Assembly (NCBI RefSeq): GCF_025359345.1
Contig: NZ_JANYGQ010000012.1
Coordinates: forward strand, 50,226-114,225
DNA: 64,000 nucleotides
Source: Mucilaginibacter sp.
GTDB taxonomy: Bacteria; Bacteroidota; Bacteroidia; Sphingobacteriales; Sphingobacteriaceae
Direction: 5' to 3'
The notes under the pieces were generated by a model. It was not told the DNA's origin. It ran no database searches and saw only the letters and a program-made list of their open reading frames with translations. Positions 49,624 to 58,570 of this stretch are shown piece by piece (position 1 is the first letter of the stretch; every line of letters starts with the position of its first letter). Made by a program: the position numbers and the translations under genes.

Positions 49624-51201
49624 TCAGTTCACTTTATGAAAATCCAAATCCTGGAAATCAAAACTGAAATCTGTTGCCGGCGATACCGCTTTCAGCTTTA
49701 AACCAGATGATTTACCATTTTCATCAAATGAGAAGAGTGCAAAGGCATCGGCTTCCATGCTGCGGTACACCCATTTTATAACAAAGGTGTTGCCCTTATA
49801 AAGCATCATTTGCCCGCTTAGTTTGGGCGAATGCTTCACGTTAAACCAAAGCTGCCCTTTTTTTTCGCTGATAACCGCATCGCCAAGCCAATTATCATGA
49901 TAAGTGCCGGTATAAAGCTTTGCATCTACGTTTGCAGCATCTTTTTTGCTGGCTTCCACCTGCTTCCAAACTTTAGTGGTTACTTTGTCGGAGCCGCCCA
50001 TGTTGGCTTTTTCTTGGTCGGATAGTAGTTTTATCCAGTCGCGACCGGTTTTGAGGCCGAGGTAGCTGTCTTTAATCTGGTTGGTGACCGCTGTAAATGC
50101 GGCACCCGATGCCTGGTTGGTTAATACTATTATAGCCAGCTTAAGCTCAGGCAGCAGCATTACCTGGGTTACCATGCCATCAATGCCGCCGGTGTGGCTC
50201 ACTTGCTTGTATCCTTTTACATCAGACAAAAACCAGCCCAAGCCGTAAGCTGCAAAGTGGGTATTATAATACGGGCTTTGCCCCACAGGTATTATAGTTT
50301 GTGGCGACCACATTTGCCAGTGAATCGCCTGGCTGAAAAGCTGCTTGCCGTCGCCATATTTACCGTTGTTCATCTGCATAATTACCCATTTGCTCAAATC
50401 GGTTACGCTCGAGTAGATGCCGCCTGCTGCATTGCCGGTAGTACTTAAATATCTTGGTATCACCACTACCTTACCATCAACCGGCGAATGTGCATCAACG
50501 ACGTTGGAATAATCCCTTATCCGCTGGTACGCTGCCGAGCTACCCGTCATACCCAATGGCTTCATAATCCGGGTTTCGATAAATTCCTCCCAGCTTATTC
50601 CCGATACCCGGGCAATAACTTCGCCTGCCAATTTATACAATTGGTTATCATAATCGTACTTGCTTCTGAAGCTTGATGCAGGTTTAAGGTAACGCAGGTT
50701 ATGTATCACATCCTTCATGGTAAAATCTGTGGAGTCCGGGAAATCCATTAAATCGCCTGCACCCAGGCCCAGGCCACTGCGGTGGGTAAGTAAATCGCGT
50801 ATAGTAAACTCGGCGGTAACATACGGGTCGTACATCTTAAACTCGGGGATATAGTCGGTAACCTTATCGTCCAGCTTTAATTTGCCTTCATCACTCAAAA
50901 TACCTATAGCAGCCACTGTAAAAGCCTTACTGTTTGATGCAATGCCGAACAGCGTGTTTTCATCAACTTTTTTGCCGGTATTTAACGAGCGTACGCCATA
51001 GCCTTTGGCATAAACAACTTTATCATCCTTGACAATGGCTACGGCGATGCCGGGCACATTGAAGGATTTTAGCGCACGTTCAACCATGCGGTCGACAGAG
51101 TCGGTGGTAATTACCTGGGCGTTGGTTTTGATTGCAGCTATCAGCAGAAAAGAAAACAGCGCGATAAATTTAAAGTGATGGGGGAATTTGGTTGATTGCA
51201 T
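49624..51201 (-). CDS. Serine beta-lactamase-like hydrolase with C-terminal DUF3471-type domain (secreted)
   Basis: A 525-residue protein with a signal peptide ending near KTNAQ. The class C beta-lactamase / DD-peptidase fold shows SxxK (Ser89, Lys92 in IASNSKAF), YxN (Tyr184, Asn186 in KYDYDNQL) and HTG (QVSHTGGIDGMV). A C-terminal lipocalin-like domain (about 425-525, TGTYHDNWLGDAVI) resembles DUF3471. These enzymes mostly act as esterases or peptidases; resistance is not implied. Upstream, TATGTTTG (51222-51229, minus strand) is an exact -7 box, though no TTG is placed as -33. Confidence 0.9.
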   Translation of the reverse strand: MQSTKFPHHFKFIALFSFLLIAAIKTNAQVITTDSVDRMVERALKSFNVPGIAVAIVKDDKVVYAKGYGVRSLNTGKKVDENTLFGIASNSKAFTVAAIGILSDEGKLKLDDKVTDYIPEFKMYDPYVTAEFTIRDLLTHRSGLGLGAGDLMDFPDSTDFTMKDVIHNLRYLKPASSFRSKYDYDNQLYKLAGEVIARVSGISWEEFIETRIMKPLGMTGSSAAYQRIRDYSNVVDAHSPVDGKVVVIPRYLSTTGNAAGGIYSSVTDLSKWVIMQMNNGKYGDGKQLFSQAIHWQMWSPQTIIPVGQSPYYNTHFAAYGLGWFLSDVKGYKQVSHTGGIDGMVTQVMLLPELKLAIIVLTNQASGAAFTAVTNQIKDSYLGLKTGRDWIKLLSDQEKANMGGSDKVTTKVWKQVEASKKDAANVDAKLYTGTYHDNWLGDAVISEKKGQLWFNVKHSPKLSGQMMLYKGNTFVIKWVYRSMEADAFALFSFDENGKSSGLKLKAVSPATDFSFDFQDLDFHKVN

Positions 51202-51248
51202 GATGAGATCAGTTTGTTACTCAAACATACAAATAATGAGGATAAATG

Positions 51249-51944
51249 CTACGCCTTTTCGCCCGCGGCAGCCCAGAAAACCAAATAGCCTGCTTTATCC
51301 TTTTTAATCGTAATGCTTTTAAGAATTTTTCCAGGGTCGGTTTCTACCTTGAGCAAATCGATATTGTGATGATCCTTTTCGGTCATGTTGTTTTTATTGC
51401 CCCATTTGGCAAGGTCATGAGCCAGGTAGCAAATACTTTTATCGGTTGGGTTAAGGTCGGTATAGTAATCAGGCAGCGTAATATCTTTTATAACAGTGCC
51501 GGTTTTGTAATTGAGGATAATATGCAACTGCGACGCACCTTCAGAACTGGTAAGGGCAAGGTAAACAGCTTTATACTTTTGTTGCGGCACCGCAAATTCA
51601 ACTTGTCCGGACCCGGCTATATTGCAGGTTTGTAAATTCAGGCTGTCGGCATTTGAGTAGTGTAGTTTTATTTCCGGATGCGATTCGTTTGCAGCGAAAA
51701 TGGGATTATCAGGCAAAGCATGCGGCTCCTTATCGCCATTAAATAATGCTGCTGAAAGCGTGAGATAGCCATCGCCGAAACCGCCACCATCAATGCCCTT
51801 TGTCCAGGTTGTTATGTGTTTATTATTTAAGGTAGATACCGGCCGCGCGTTTAATATTTTTTGGATATCGAATTGGACGACCTTGTTGTTTTGGAATGAG
51901 AAGTTGACGAATAACAAAAAGACCAGGAAAGATAAAATTCTCAT
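51249..51944 (-). CDS. Secreted protein of unknown function
   Basis: A 231-residue protein with a signal peptide (ILSFLVFLLFVNFSF). The rest is beta-rich (GYLTLSAALFNG, IAGSGQVEFAVPQQKYKAVYLALTSSEGASQ, HIILNYKTGTVIKDITLPDYY), suggesting a jelly-roll or carbohydrate-binding-module-like sandwich; the exact family is not recognised. It is 47 bp upstream of the beta-lactamase-like gene on the same strand and may share its transcript. Confidence 0.6.
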   Translation of the reverse strand: MRILSFLVFLLFVNFSFQNNKVVQFDIQKILNARPVSTLNNKHITTWTKGIDGGGFGDGYLTLSAALFNGDKEPHALPDNPIFAANESHPEIKLHYSNADSLNLQTCNIAGSGQVEFAVPQQKYKAVYLALTSSEGASQLHIILNYKTGTVIKDITLPDYYTDLNPTDKSICYLAHDLAKWGNKNNMTEKDHHNIDLLKVETDPGKILKSITIKKDKAGYLVFWAAAGEKA

Positions 51945-52061
51945 TTATAAATGTTTATTGAAGGGAGATAGCGTGGACGGGCGAAATCTCAGATTTGAGG
52001 ATGTTTTTATAATAGCGAAGGGTTTCAAACCCATCGCTATTATAAAGCCTCTTTTATGTTT

Positions 52062-52640
52062 TTATTCAGTTCCTTTTGCCGGTGCCGGAGGTGGCTGGTT
52101 TAAAAGAAAGCGCTTGTGAATTATTGCGATGTCCCCATCTTTTAAATTCGATGTTTTCTTCAAAATCGCATCAAAAAAGGCGACCTCTTTTTCGCTGGCG
52201 GGGCAGCCCACATTATCTTCGGGAATGCCGATGGCAGCACCATCTTTCGGCATCAGCGAATTGGCGAGCACATTGCCTTTGGTGTCCAAAACAAGCCAAA
52301 AAGGCAAGCCCGAACTTTCGCCTGCATATTTAGTCATCACCTTCATCGCACCCGGGTTTTCAAGGTCGACCTTTTGAGGCTGCTCCATTACGTCCAGATG
52401 AGCGATAACATAATTATCATCAAACATTTTTTTGCAAATAGGGTCGTTTAACGATGCATCCATTTTTTTGCACCAGCCGCACCACGATGCATGGAACATC
52501 AGCAGTACTTTTTTATTTTCTTTGCCTGCCTGGGCGAAAGCGTCTTTCAACACGGTTTCGTATGCCGGTATGGTTGTTTGAGCCACTGCTGCCGATCCAA
52601 TCAGCATAAACAGGGCGTAAAGTAGATGTTTTGCTTTCAT
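52062..52640 (-). CDS. Periplasmic thioredoxin-fold protein (CGWC)
   Basis: A 192-residue protein with a signal peptide (MKAKHLLYALFMLIGSAAVAQ). The active site is ASWCGWCKKMD (Cys54, Cys57), followed by GLPFWLVLDTKGNVL with the cis-Pro. This is a thioredoxin-family oxidoreductase of the DUF255/YyaL-like type. It would reduce or isomerise disulfides in the periplasm. The partner protein is unknown. It shares a strand with a small upstream gene. Confidence 0.87.
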   Translation of the reverse strand: MKAKHLLYALFMLIGSAAVAQTTIPAYETVLKDAFAQAGKENKKVLLMFHASWCGWCKKMDASLNDPICKKMFDDNYVIAHLDVMEQPQKVDLENPGAMKVMTKYAGESSGLPFWLVLDTKGNVLANSLMPKDGAAIGIPEDNVGCPASEKEVAFFDAILKKTSNLKDGDIAIIHKRFLLNQPPPAPAKGTE

Positions 52641-52665
52641 AATAATTAAATATAGACGTTATTTT

Positions 52666-52944
52666 TCAATTAAGTTGCTGTAGGTAATCTAAAAAGCCGG
52701 GAATCGAAATTTCTCCCACTTTACTGCCTTTCACCATGATATTTATGCTGCCGTTTGCCTTGTGTAATTGCAGTCTGCGTTTAAACAAGTGGTTATCACT
52801 TGATTGCATAAATGCCGCGACGTTTTTTAGTGTCGATTTCCGGCAAACATTTTCCACGCCATTGTTATAAACTACCAACCTGGCCTTTTTGCCGGTGTTT
52901 TCAATGGCTAAATCATACCCGTTATCAAGCTTTAAAATATTCAT
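52666..52944 (-). CDS. Small cytoplasmic protein of unknown function
   Basis: A 92-residue protein. No signal peptide or motif is seen. It is basic and amphipathic, with a beta-rich start (LDNGYDLAIENTGKKARLVVY) and a helix near the end. It starts with ATG 25 bp upstream of the thioredoxin gene and is probably co-transcribed. Family not recognised. Confidence 0.5.
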   Translation of the reverse strand: MNILKLDNGYDLAIENTGKKARLVVYNNGVENVCRKSTLKNVAAFMQSSDNHLFKRRLQLHKANGSINIMVKGSKVGEISIPGFLDYLQQLN

Positions 52945-53075
52945 CTTTTTGCTGCGTAACTACTTAAAAATTAGGTAGAAATGGATTTATTTGATAAAGT
53001 TTCTTAAGACAAAAGAAAACAAATTACGGTACAAATAATAATCCACATGGCTATTACACAAGTGTTAATAACTTT

Positions 53076-53105
53076 AGTGGTAAGAAGTGGTAAGAAGTGG
53101 TAAAA
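53076..53105 (+). promoter_or_regulatory. Triple direct repeat upstream of mraZ (MraZ operator)
   Basis: AGTGGTAAGA, AGTGGTAAGA and AGTGGTAAAA follow each other with exactly 10-bp periodicity, about 40 bp before the mraZ ATG. TAACTTTA, a near-match -7 box, lies directly upstream. MraZ binds direct repeats with 10-bp spacing (TGGGN-type in other phyla), so this is a probable autoregulatory operator. Confidence 0.75.
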
Positions 53106-53146
53106 GAAATCTAATTTTACATACAATTAATTGCCATAGCTTTTAT

Positions 53147-53611
53147 ATGTCCTATTTAAACGGCGAGTTTGAGTGTAAACTAGATAACAAAGGGCGCATG
53201 ATGATCCCTGCGGGCCTCAAGAAACAGCTTCCAGAAGCTGAGAAAGAGAGCCTTGTGATCAATCGTGGCTTTAAAAAGTATCTGGTCATTTACACTAAAC
53301 AAGAATGGGACAAAAAACTTGATGAACTCAACAAACTTAATCAATACGAAACCAAAAACATAGAATTCATCAGGTATTTTACCCGCGGCGCAACTGAATT
53401 ATCGCTTGATGCTGCCGGTAGGGTGAATTTACCACAAGGGTTATTGGACTATGCCGGTATTGGCAGCGATGTGGTTTTAAACTGTATGCTAACAAAAATT
53501 GAAATGTGGGACAGGGCGGCATACAATGCGATGATTGAAAGCGAGCCTGAAAACTTCGCTGCATTGGCCGAAGAAGTAATGGGCGATAAAAGAAGGGAGG
53601 GTAACATATGA
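53147..53611 (+). CDS. mraZ: Transcriptional regulator MraZ
   Basis: A 154-residue dcw-operon regulator. I start at ATG 53147 (MSYLNGEFECKLDNKGR). The frame extends upstream to a GTG at 53087, but that lies in the operator repeats. Two AbrB-like beta-barrel halves each carry the DxxGR signature: LDNKGRMMIPAGL and LDAAGRVNLPQGL. MraZ rings bind the direct repeats upstream and repress the cluster. It is first in the dcw operon and its TGA overlaps the ATG of rsmH (ATGA). Confidence 0.95.
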   Translation: MSYLNGEFECKLDNKGRMMIPAGLKKQLPEAEKESLVINRGFKKYLVIYTKQEWDKKLDELNKLNQYETKNIEFIRYFTRGATELSLDAAGRVNLPQGLLDYAGIGSDVVLNCMLTKIEMWDRAAYNAMIESEPENFAALAEEVMGDKRREGNI

Positions 53612-54510
53612 GCACCTACCATACTCCTGTAATGCTTAAGGAATGTATTGAAGGCCTTGCAATTAAACCGGCGGGCACCTACGTTGATGTGACCTTTGGT
53701 GGTGGCGGCCATTCGCGCGAAATATTAAAGCATTTGAATAAGGACGGCAGGCTGCTGGCTTTTGACCAGGATGCCGATGCACAACAGAATGCGATAGATG
53801 ACGAACGTTTTGTGTTTATCGACCAAAACTTCCGTTACCTGAAAAACTTTTGCCGTTTGCATGATGCTGCTCCGGTTGATGGCATACTGGCTGATTTAGG
53901 TGTTTCGTCGTACCAGTTTGACCAGGCTGAGCGCGGGTTTTCAATCCGCTTTGATGCTGAGTTGGATATGCGAATGAATCAGCATTCGGAGTTGAGTGCT
54001 AAAGAGGTAGTTAATAATTACAGTGAAGCAGAGCTTCATAAAATTTTTGGCGTTTACGGCGAGATACAAAATGCAAAATCGCTGGCTAATACAATTGTAA
54101 TGGCAAGACTGAATGCGCCCATAGTTACAGTTGCCGATTTGAAAAATGCGATCAGTAACCGCATCCCGAAAGGAAAAGAAAATAAATACCTGGCGCAGGT
54201 TTTCCAGGCTTTGCGCATCGAAGTTAACCAGGAGTTAGAAGCGCTGAAGGATTTTTTAATCCAGACGGTATCGGTACTGGTATCTGGCGGGCGTTTGGTC
54301 GTGATGTCGTACCATTCGCTGGAAGACAGGCTGGTAAAAAACTTCATCGCCAAAGGCAAATTCAGCGGTGAGCTGGAGAAAGATTTATACGGAAACGATA
54401 ACAGGCCATTTGATGCGGTAAGCCGCGGGGCTATAACAGCATCAGAAGAAGAAATAAAAGATAATAACAGGGCACGGAGCGCTAAGTTAAGGATAGCGGT
54501 AAAAAAATGA
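53608..54510 (+). CDS. rsmH: 16S rRNA (cytosine-1402-N4)-methyltransferase
   Basis: A 300-residue SAM-dependent enzyme that methylates N4 of C1402 in the ribosomal P site. The SAM motif is VDVTFGGGGHSREIL. GILADLGVSSYQFD, GFSIRFDAELDMRM and AQVFQALRIEVNQEL are present, together with VMSYHSLEDR. A GGAGG ribosome-binding site lies 6 bp before the start. It overlaps mraZ by 4 bp and the next gene by 4 bp. Confidence 0.96.
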   Translation: MSTYHTPVMLKECIEGLAIKPAGTYVDVTFGGGGHSREILKHLNKDGRLLAFDQDADAQQNAIDDERFVFIDQNFRYLKNFCRLHDAAPVDGILADLGVSSYQFDQAERGFSIRFDAELDMRMNQHSELSAKEVVNNYSEAELHKIFGVYGEIQNAKSLANTIVMARLNAPIVTVADLKNAISNRIPKGKENKYLAQVFQALRIEVNQELEALKDFLIQTVSVLVSGGRLVVMSYHSLEDRLVKNFIAKGKFSGELEKDLYGNDNRPFDAVSRGAITASEEEIKDNNRARSAKLRIAVKK

Positions 54511-54926
54511 CAAACAGGCTGCGTACGCAAATAGAGGAGGAAGAAGCTGAACAACAAAAACTAATTGTTGAGGAAAAACGCGACCAGGAATTTCCCGACA
54601 ACTGGTTCACTCAGTTTTTTACCAAAGGTTTCTGGAATGCCGAATCGGCAACCCGGGCGCTGCCGTTTTTACTGTTTATTGCTTTTTTGGGTATGGTGTA
54701 CATAGCCAACATGCACCTGGCTGAAAGAAACATACGCGATATTAATAAGATAAGCAAAGAGGTAAAGGAGCTGAGTTGGGATTTTAAAACCACTAAAGCT
54801 GAGTTGGCTTTTAAAAGTACGCTTACGCAAGTTGTAAAACGTTCGGATACGCTGGGGCTCGGCTTAAAAGAGTCGCTTACGCCACCACAAAAATTAACAG
54901 ATACGGAGGTGAAGAATGAGCATTAG
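54507..54926 (+). CDS. ftsL: FtsL-like cell division protein
   Basis: A 139-residue bitopic protein with a cytoplasmic N-terminus rich in Glu/Gln (IEEEEAEQQKLIVEEKRDQ), one membrane span (ALPFLLFIAFLGMVYIAN) and a periplasmic coiled coil (INKISKEVKELSWDFKTTK). This fits the Bacteroidota FtsL family (PF19579) and the conserved dcw position between rsmH and ftsI. It would join FtsB/FtsQ-like partners to the FtsWI synthase. Overlap with ftsI is 11 bp. Confidence 0.85.
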   Translation: MTNRLRTQIEEEEAEQQKLIVEEKRDQEFPDNWFTQFFTKGFWNAESATRALPFLLFIAFLGMVYIANMHLAERNIRDINKISKEVKELSWDFKTTKAELAFKSTLTQVVKRSDTLGLGLKESLTPPQKLTDTEVKNEH

Positions 54927-57033
54927 GAAAAATATACTCATACGCGTTTACCTGGCCTTCGGGTTGATACTGCTTTTTGCTGCGGCAGTGGTTATACAGC
55001 TTTGCCGCGTACAGTTTGTGCAGGGGGCAAAGTGGAAAGCCATGGCAACTACGCTTAGCACGAAATACCAAACTGTAGAAGCCGCCCGCGGAAATATTTT
55101 CGCTGTTGATATGAGCCTGTTGGCAACATCGGTACCTGAATATGACGTGCACCTGGATATGGGCGCGCCCGGATTTGATGATGATGATACATTTAATGCA
55201 AGTGTTGATTCGCTGGCTATAAAGCTATCGGAGTTATATGAAGATAAAACGCCAAAAGAATATAACCGCTGGCTGCGTGATGCACGCAAAGAGGGTTCGC
55301 GTTATGAACTGCTGAACAGGCGCAGGTTAACACACCATGAACTGTTGGCGCTGCGTAAGTTTCCGATTTTCAGGTTGGGTAAATACAAAGGCGGGTTGAT
55401 AGTGGTTGAGCAAAACAGGCGTGTACTGCCATTTAAATCGTTGGCCTCGCGTACTATAGGCTACAAGAATGACAACGTAAAAAACGCGGTTGGGCTTGAA
55501 GGGGCATACGCTAATTATATAAATGGCGAAAGCGGCAAACGCCTGGTGCAGCGCGTGGCAGGTGGCTTATGGATGCCTGTAAATAACGGCGAGGATGAGG
55601 TTGAGCCTAAAGATGGCGCAGATATTATTTCGACGATTGATGTGAACTTCCAGGATATAGCCCAGGAAGTATTAAAAGCACAACTGGATAGCACCGGCGC
55701 CGACCATGGCTGCGTGGTGTTAATGGAGGTTGCCACCGGAGAGATAAGAGCGATAGCCAACTTTACGAGGAATAAAGAGGGGAAATACGAGGAAAAGCTA
55801 AACTATGCCATCAGCGATGCCGGCGATCCGGGTTCGACCTTTAAACTGGCTACTTATATGGCTTTGTTCGATCAGCATAAAATTGATACCAATACCATGA
55901 TTAATGGCGACGGTGGTAAATACAAAATACCAAAGGGCCCGATGATCAGCGACGTTGAGGACTACAATTTTATGATGACGGCTAAAAAGGCTTTCGAGGA
56001 ATCGTCGAACGTGGCGGCCGCAAAATTTGTGTACAACGCCTATTATAACAATCCGTGGCAGTATACCGATAAGCTGTATAGCTTCCATTTAAACGAAAGA
56101 CTGGGTTTGCAAATTTCGGGGGAGCCTACGCCGGTAGTTAAAAACCCAAAAAGCCGCAGCTGGAATATAAATTACACGCTTCCTGAAATGGCCTACGGTT
56201 ACGAAATGAAGATTACGCCACTGCAAATGCTGGCGCTTTATAACGCCGTAGCTAATAACGGCAAAATGATAGCACCGATACTGGTGAAAGAAATTCGCCG
56301 GCTAGGGAATACAGTTGAGCAATTCCAGGCGAGGGTAATCAATCCAAAAGTATGCTCGGATGCTACGCTTGGTAAAATGAAAAACCTGCTTGAGGGGGTA
56401 GTTAAAGAAGGTAACGTTAAAAGCCTGTTTAAAAATGCGGAATACACTGCCGCCGGAAAAACCGGAACAGCACAAATAGCTAATACCTCAAAAGGGTATG
56501 GCGGCGATAAAAAGAATTATCAAACATCTTTCGCGGGATATTTTCCGGCTCAAAACCCTAAATATTCCATGATAGTGGTGGTTAACCGGCCCTCAAAAGG
56601 CTCGTACCTGGCGGCTAAGGTTGCCGCGCCGGTATTCAAAAAAATTGCCGACCGGGTTTATGCCGCCGATCATGGATTACACCCTGCACCGGTAGTACAT
56701 TATGTGGGGAATACGAATTTACCGCAGATAAAGAAGGGTAACGTAAAAGCGCTGAAACAGGTTTATACCAGGCTTAATGTTAAGCCGCTGTATGCAAATA
56801 ATACAGCAACCAATAGTGTTGATACCAGTAACGGTATTGCGTTTGAAGAAGCTACTTATAAAAGCGGGGTTGTGCCGCAGGTAAAGGGCATGGGTTTAAG
56901 TGATGCATTGTATGCACTGGGAAATGCAGGCTATAAAGTTGTGGCACGCGGCAGCGGTATGGTGGCAAACCAGTCGGAAGCGGCAGGCAGTATAATTCCA
57001 AAGGGATCAAAAATAATAATTCAATTGCAATGA
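54916..57033 (+). CDS. ftsI: Septal penicillin-binding protein (FtsI/PBP3) with PASTA domain
   Basis: A 705-residue transpeptidase that cross-links septal peptidoglycan. One N-terminal anchor (YLAFGLILLFAAAVVIQL), a pedestal with AARGNIF, then the transpeptidase: SxxK Ser307/Lys310 (GDPGSTFKLATYM), SxN Ser363/Asn365 (ESSNVAA) and KTGT 515-518 (AAGKTGTAQ). A single PASTA domain (VPQVKGMGLSDALYAL) ends the protein. It is preceded by a GGAGG site, overlaps ftsL by 11 bp and murE by 4 bp (ATGA). It works with FtsW, encoded four genes downstream. Confidence 0.96.
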   Translation: MSIRKNILIRVYLAFGLILLFAAAVVIQLCRVQFVQGAKWKAMATTLSTKYQTVEAARGNIFAVDMSLLATSVPEYDVHLDMGAPGFDDDDTFNASVDSLAIKLSELYEDKTPKEYNRWLRDARKEGSRYELLNRRRLTHHELLALRKFPIFRLGKYKGGLIVVEQNRRVLPFKSLASRTIGYKNDNVKNAVGLEGAYANYINGESGKRLVQRVAGGLWMPVNNGEDEVEPKDGADIISTIDVNFQDIAQEVLKAQLDSTGADHGCVVLMEVATGEIRAIANFTRNKEGKYEEKLNYAISDAGDPGSTFKLATYMALFDQHKIDTNTMINGDGGKYKIPKGPMISDVEDYNFMMTAKKAFEESSNVAAAKFVYNAYYNNPWQYTDKLYSFHLNERLGLQISGEPTPVVKNPKSRSWNINYTLPEMAYGYEMKITPLQMLALYNAVANNGKMIAPILVKEIRRLGNTVEQFQARVINPKVCSDATLGKMKNLLEGVVKEGNVKSLFKNAEYTAAGKTGTAQIANTSKGYGGDKKNYQTSFAGYFPAQNPKYSMIVVVNRPSKGSYLAAKVAAPVFKKIADRVYAADHGLHPAPVVHYVGNTNLPQIKKGNVKALKQVYTRLNVKPLYANNTATNSVDTSNGIAFEEATYKSGVVPQVKGMGLSDALYALGNAGYKVVARGSGMVANQSEAAGSIIPKGSKIIIQLQ

Positions 57034-58490
57034 GATATTTGAGCGACATAATAGAGGGGCTGGCATTTACCGAACTGCAGGGAAGCGCCGATGTGGAGAT
57101 TACCGCCATTGTTTTTGATTCGCGCAAGGTGGTGCCGGGCTGCATGTTTGTGGCTGTAAAGGGCACCGTTGTTGACGGGCACGATTACATTTTGCGGGCA
57201 ATTGAGCAGGGTGCCATCGCGATAATTTGCGAAGAGCTGCCGTCGCGTGTTACCGGCGAAGTTGACTTTTTAATGGTAGCCGATTCGTCCGTTGCACTGG
57301 CAATTGTATCGGCTAATTTTTACGACAATCCATCAGCGCAATTAAAACTGGTAGGGGTAACCGGCACCAATGGCAAAACCACTATTGCCACATTGCTTTA
57401 TAAGCTGTTCCGCGATATGGGTTATAAATGCGGGTTGCTATCGACTGTTGAAAACCAAATAAACGGCGAAGTAATAACTGCTACCCACACCACGCCGGAC
57501 CCGGTAGTACTTAACGCTTTATTATCCGAAATGGTTGAAAAAGGCTGCGATTACTGCTTTATGGAAGTTAGTTCGCATGCTATAGCCCAGCACCGCATAA
57601 CCGCGCTGAATTTTACCGGGGCCATATTCTCGAACTTAACACACGACCATTTAGATTACCATAAAACATTTGAAAAGTACCTGAAGGCCAAGAAAATGTT
57701 TTTTGATGAGTTGCCGGCCAACGCTTTTGCATTGACCAACATTGACGATAAAAATGGTAATGTAATGCTGCAGAATACCAAAGCGCACAAGAAAACATAC
57801 GGTTTAAAAAATATGGCTGATTATAAGGCCCGCATTTTAGAAAACCAGTTTGAAGGCTTGCATTTGCAGATTGACGGTGAAGAGGTTTGGTTTAAAATGG
57901 TAGGTACGTTCAACGCCTACAATTTACTGGCAGTTTATTCGGCAGCCATGCTGTTAGAGCAAGACAAAACCAAAATACTTACCAGCCTGAGCAAGCTTAC
58001 CGGCGCACGTGGAAGGTTTGATTACATAATAGCGCCAAATAAAATCATCGGTATTGTTGATTATGCCCACTCGCCGGATGCAATCCAGAACATCCTGAGC
58101 ACAGTGCATGATATCCGCAAGAATAACGAGAAAGTGATAACCGTAATAGGCTGTGGCGGTGACCGCGACAAAACCAAACGCCCGGTTATGGCCAAAGCCG
58201 CCTGCGAGTGGAGCGACAGGGTTATCCTAACATCAGACAATCCCCGCTCGGAAGACCCGGCGCAGATTATAAGGGATATGGAAGAAGGTGTCGACCCGGC
58301 ATTTAAAAGGTACACACTGAGTATCGTGGATAGAAGAGAAGCGATAAAAACAGCATGCATGCTGGCCAAGCCAGGAGATATAGTGGTGGTAGCAGGAAAA
58401 GGTCACGAAAAATATCAGGAAGTAAAAGGCGAACGCTCACACTTCGACGACATGGAAGAATTGTCAAACATTTTTAGCGAGTTAACCTAA
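57030..58490 (+). CDS. murE: UDP-MurNAc-tripeptide synthetase (meso-diaminopimelate-adding)
   Basis: A 486-residue Mur ligase adding the third stem-peptide residue in the cytoplasm. The P-loop is GVTGTNGKTT (110-118). DYAHSPD and the substrate-recognition motif DNPR (403-406, in TSDNPRSEDP) indicate meso-diaminopimelate; lysine enzymes carry a different sequence there. GHEKYQE is in the C-terminal domain. ATG overlaps the ftsI stop. Confidence 0.96.
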   Translation: MRYLSDIIEGLAFTELQGSADVEITAIVFDSRKVVPGCMFVAVKGTVVDGHDYILRAIEQGAIAIICEELPSRVTGEVDFLMVADSSVALAIVSANFYDNPSAQLKLVGVTGTNGKTTIATLLYKLFRDMGYKCGLLSTVENQINGEVITATHTTPDPVVLNALLSEMVEKGCDYCFMEVSSHAIAQHRITALNFTGAIFSNLTHDHLDYHKTFEKYLKAKKMFFDELPANAFALTNIDDKNGNVMLQNTKAHKKTYGLKNMADYKARILENQFEGLHLQIDGEEVWFKMVGTFNAYNLLAVYSAAMLLEQDKTKILTSLSKLTGARGRFDYIIAPNKIIGIVDYAHSPDAIQNILSTVHDIRKNNEKVITVIGCGGDRDKTKRPVMAKAACEWSDRVILTSDNPRSEDPAQIIRDMEEGVDPAFKRYTLSIVDRREAIKTACMLAKPGDIVVVAGKGHEKYQEVKGERSHFDDMEELSNIFSELT

Positions 58491-58508
58491 GGACGGTACA
58501 AAAGAAAA

Positions 58509-58563
58509 ATCGGTGAAATCATCCTCAAATGGGTGAAATCACAAATAATAAACCAATGAAATC
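58509..58563 (+). repeat. ATCGGTGAAATC leader repeat before mraY
   Basis: ATCGGTGAAATC (58509-58520), GGGTGAAATC (58531-58540) and AATGAAATC (58555-58563) are sense-oriented and end 7 bp before the mraY start at 58571. Confidence 0.75.
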
Positions 58564-58570
58564 TGAATAA

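Noticed and set aside
53087..53146. Upstream GTG start for mraZ giving 174 residues
   Set aside because: The GTG is inside the operator repeats, and the normal MraZ N-terminus begins at the ATG 53147.
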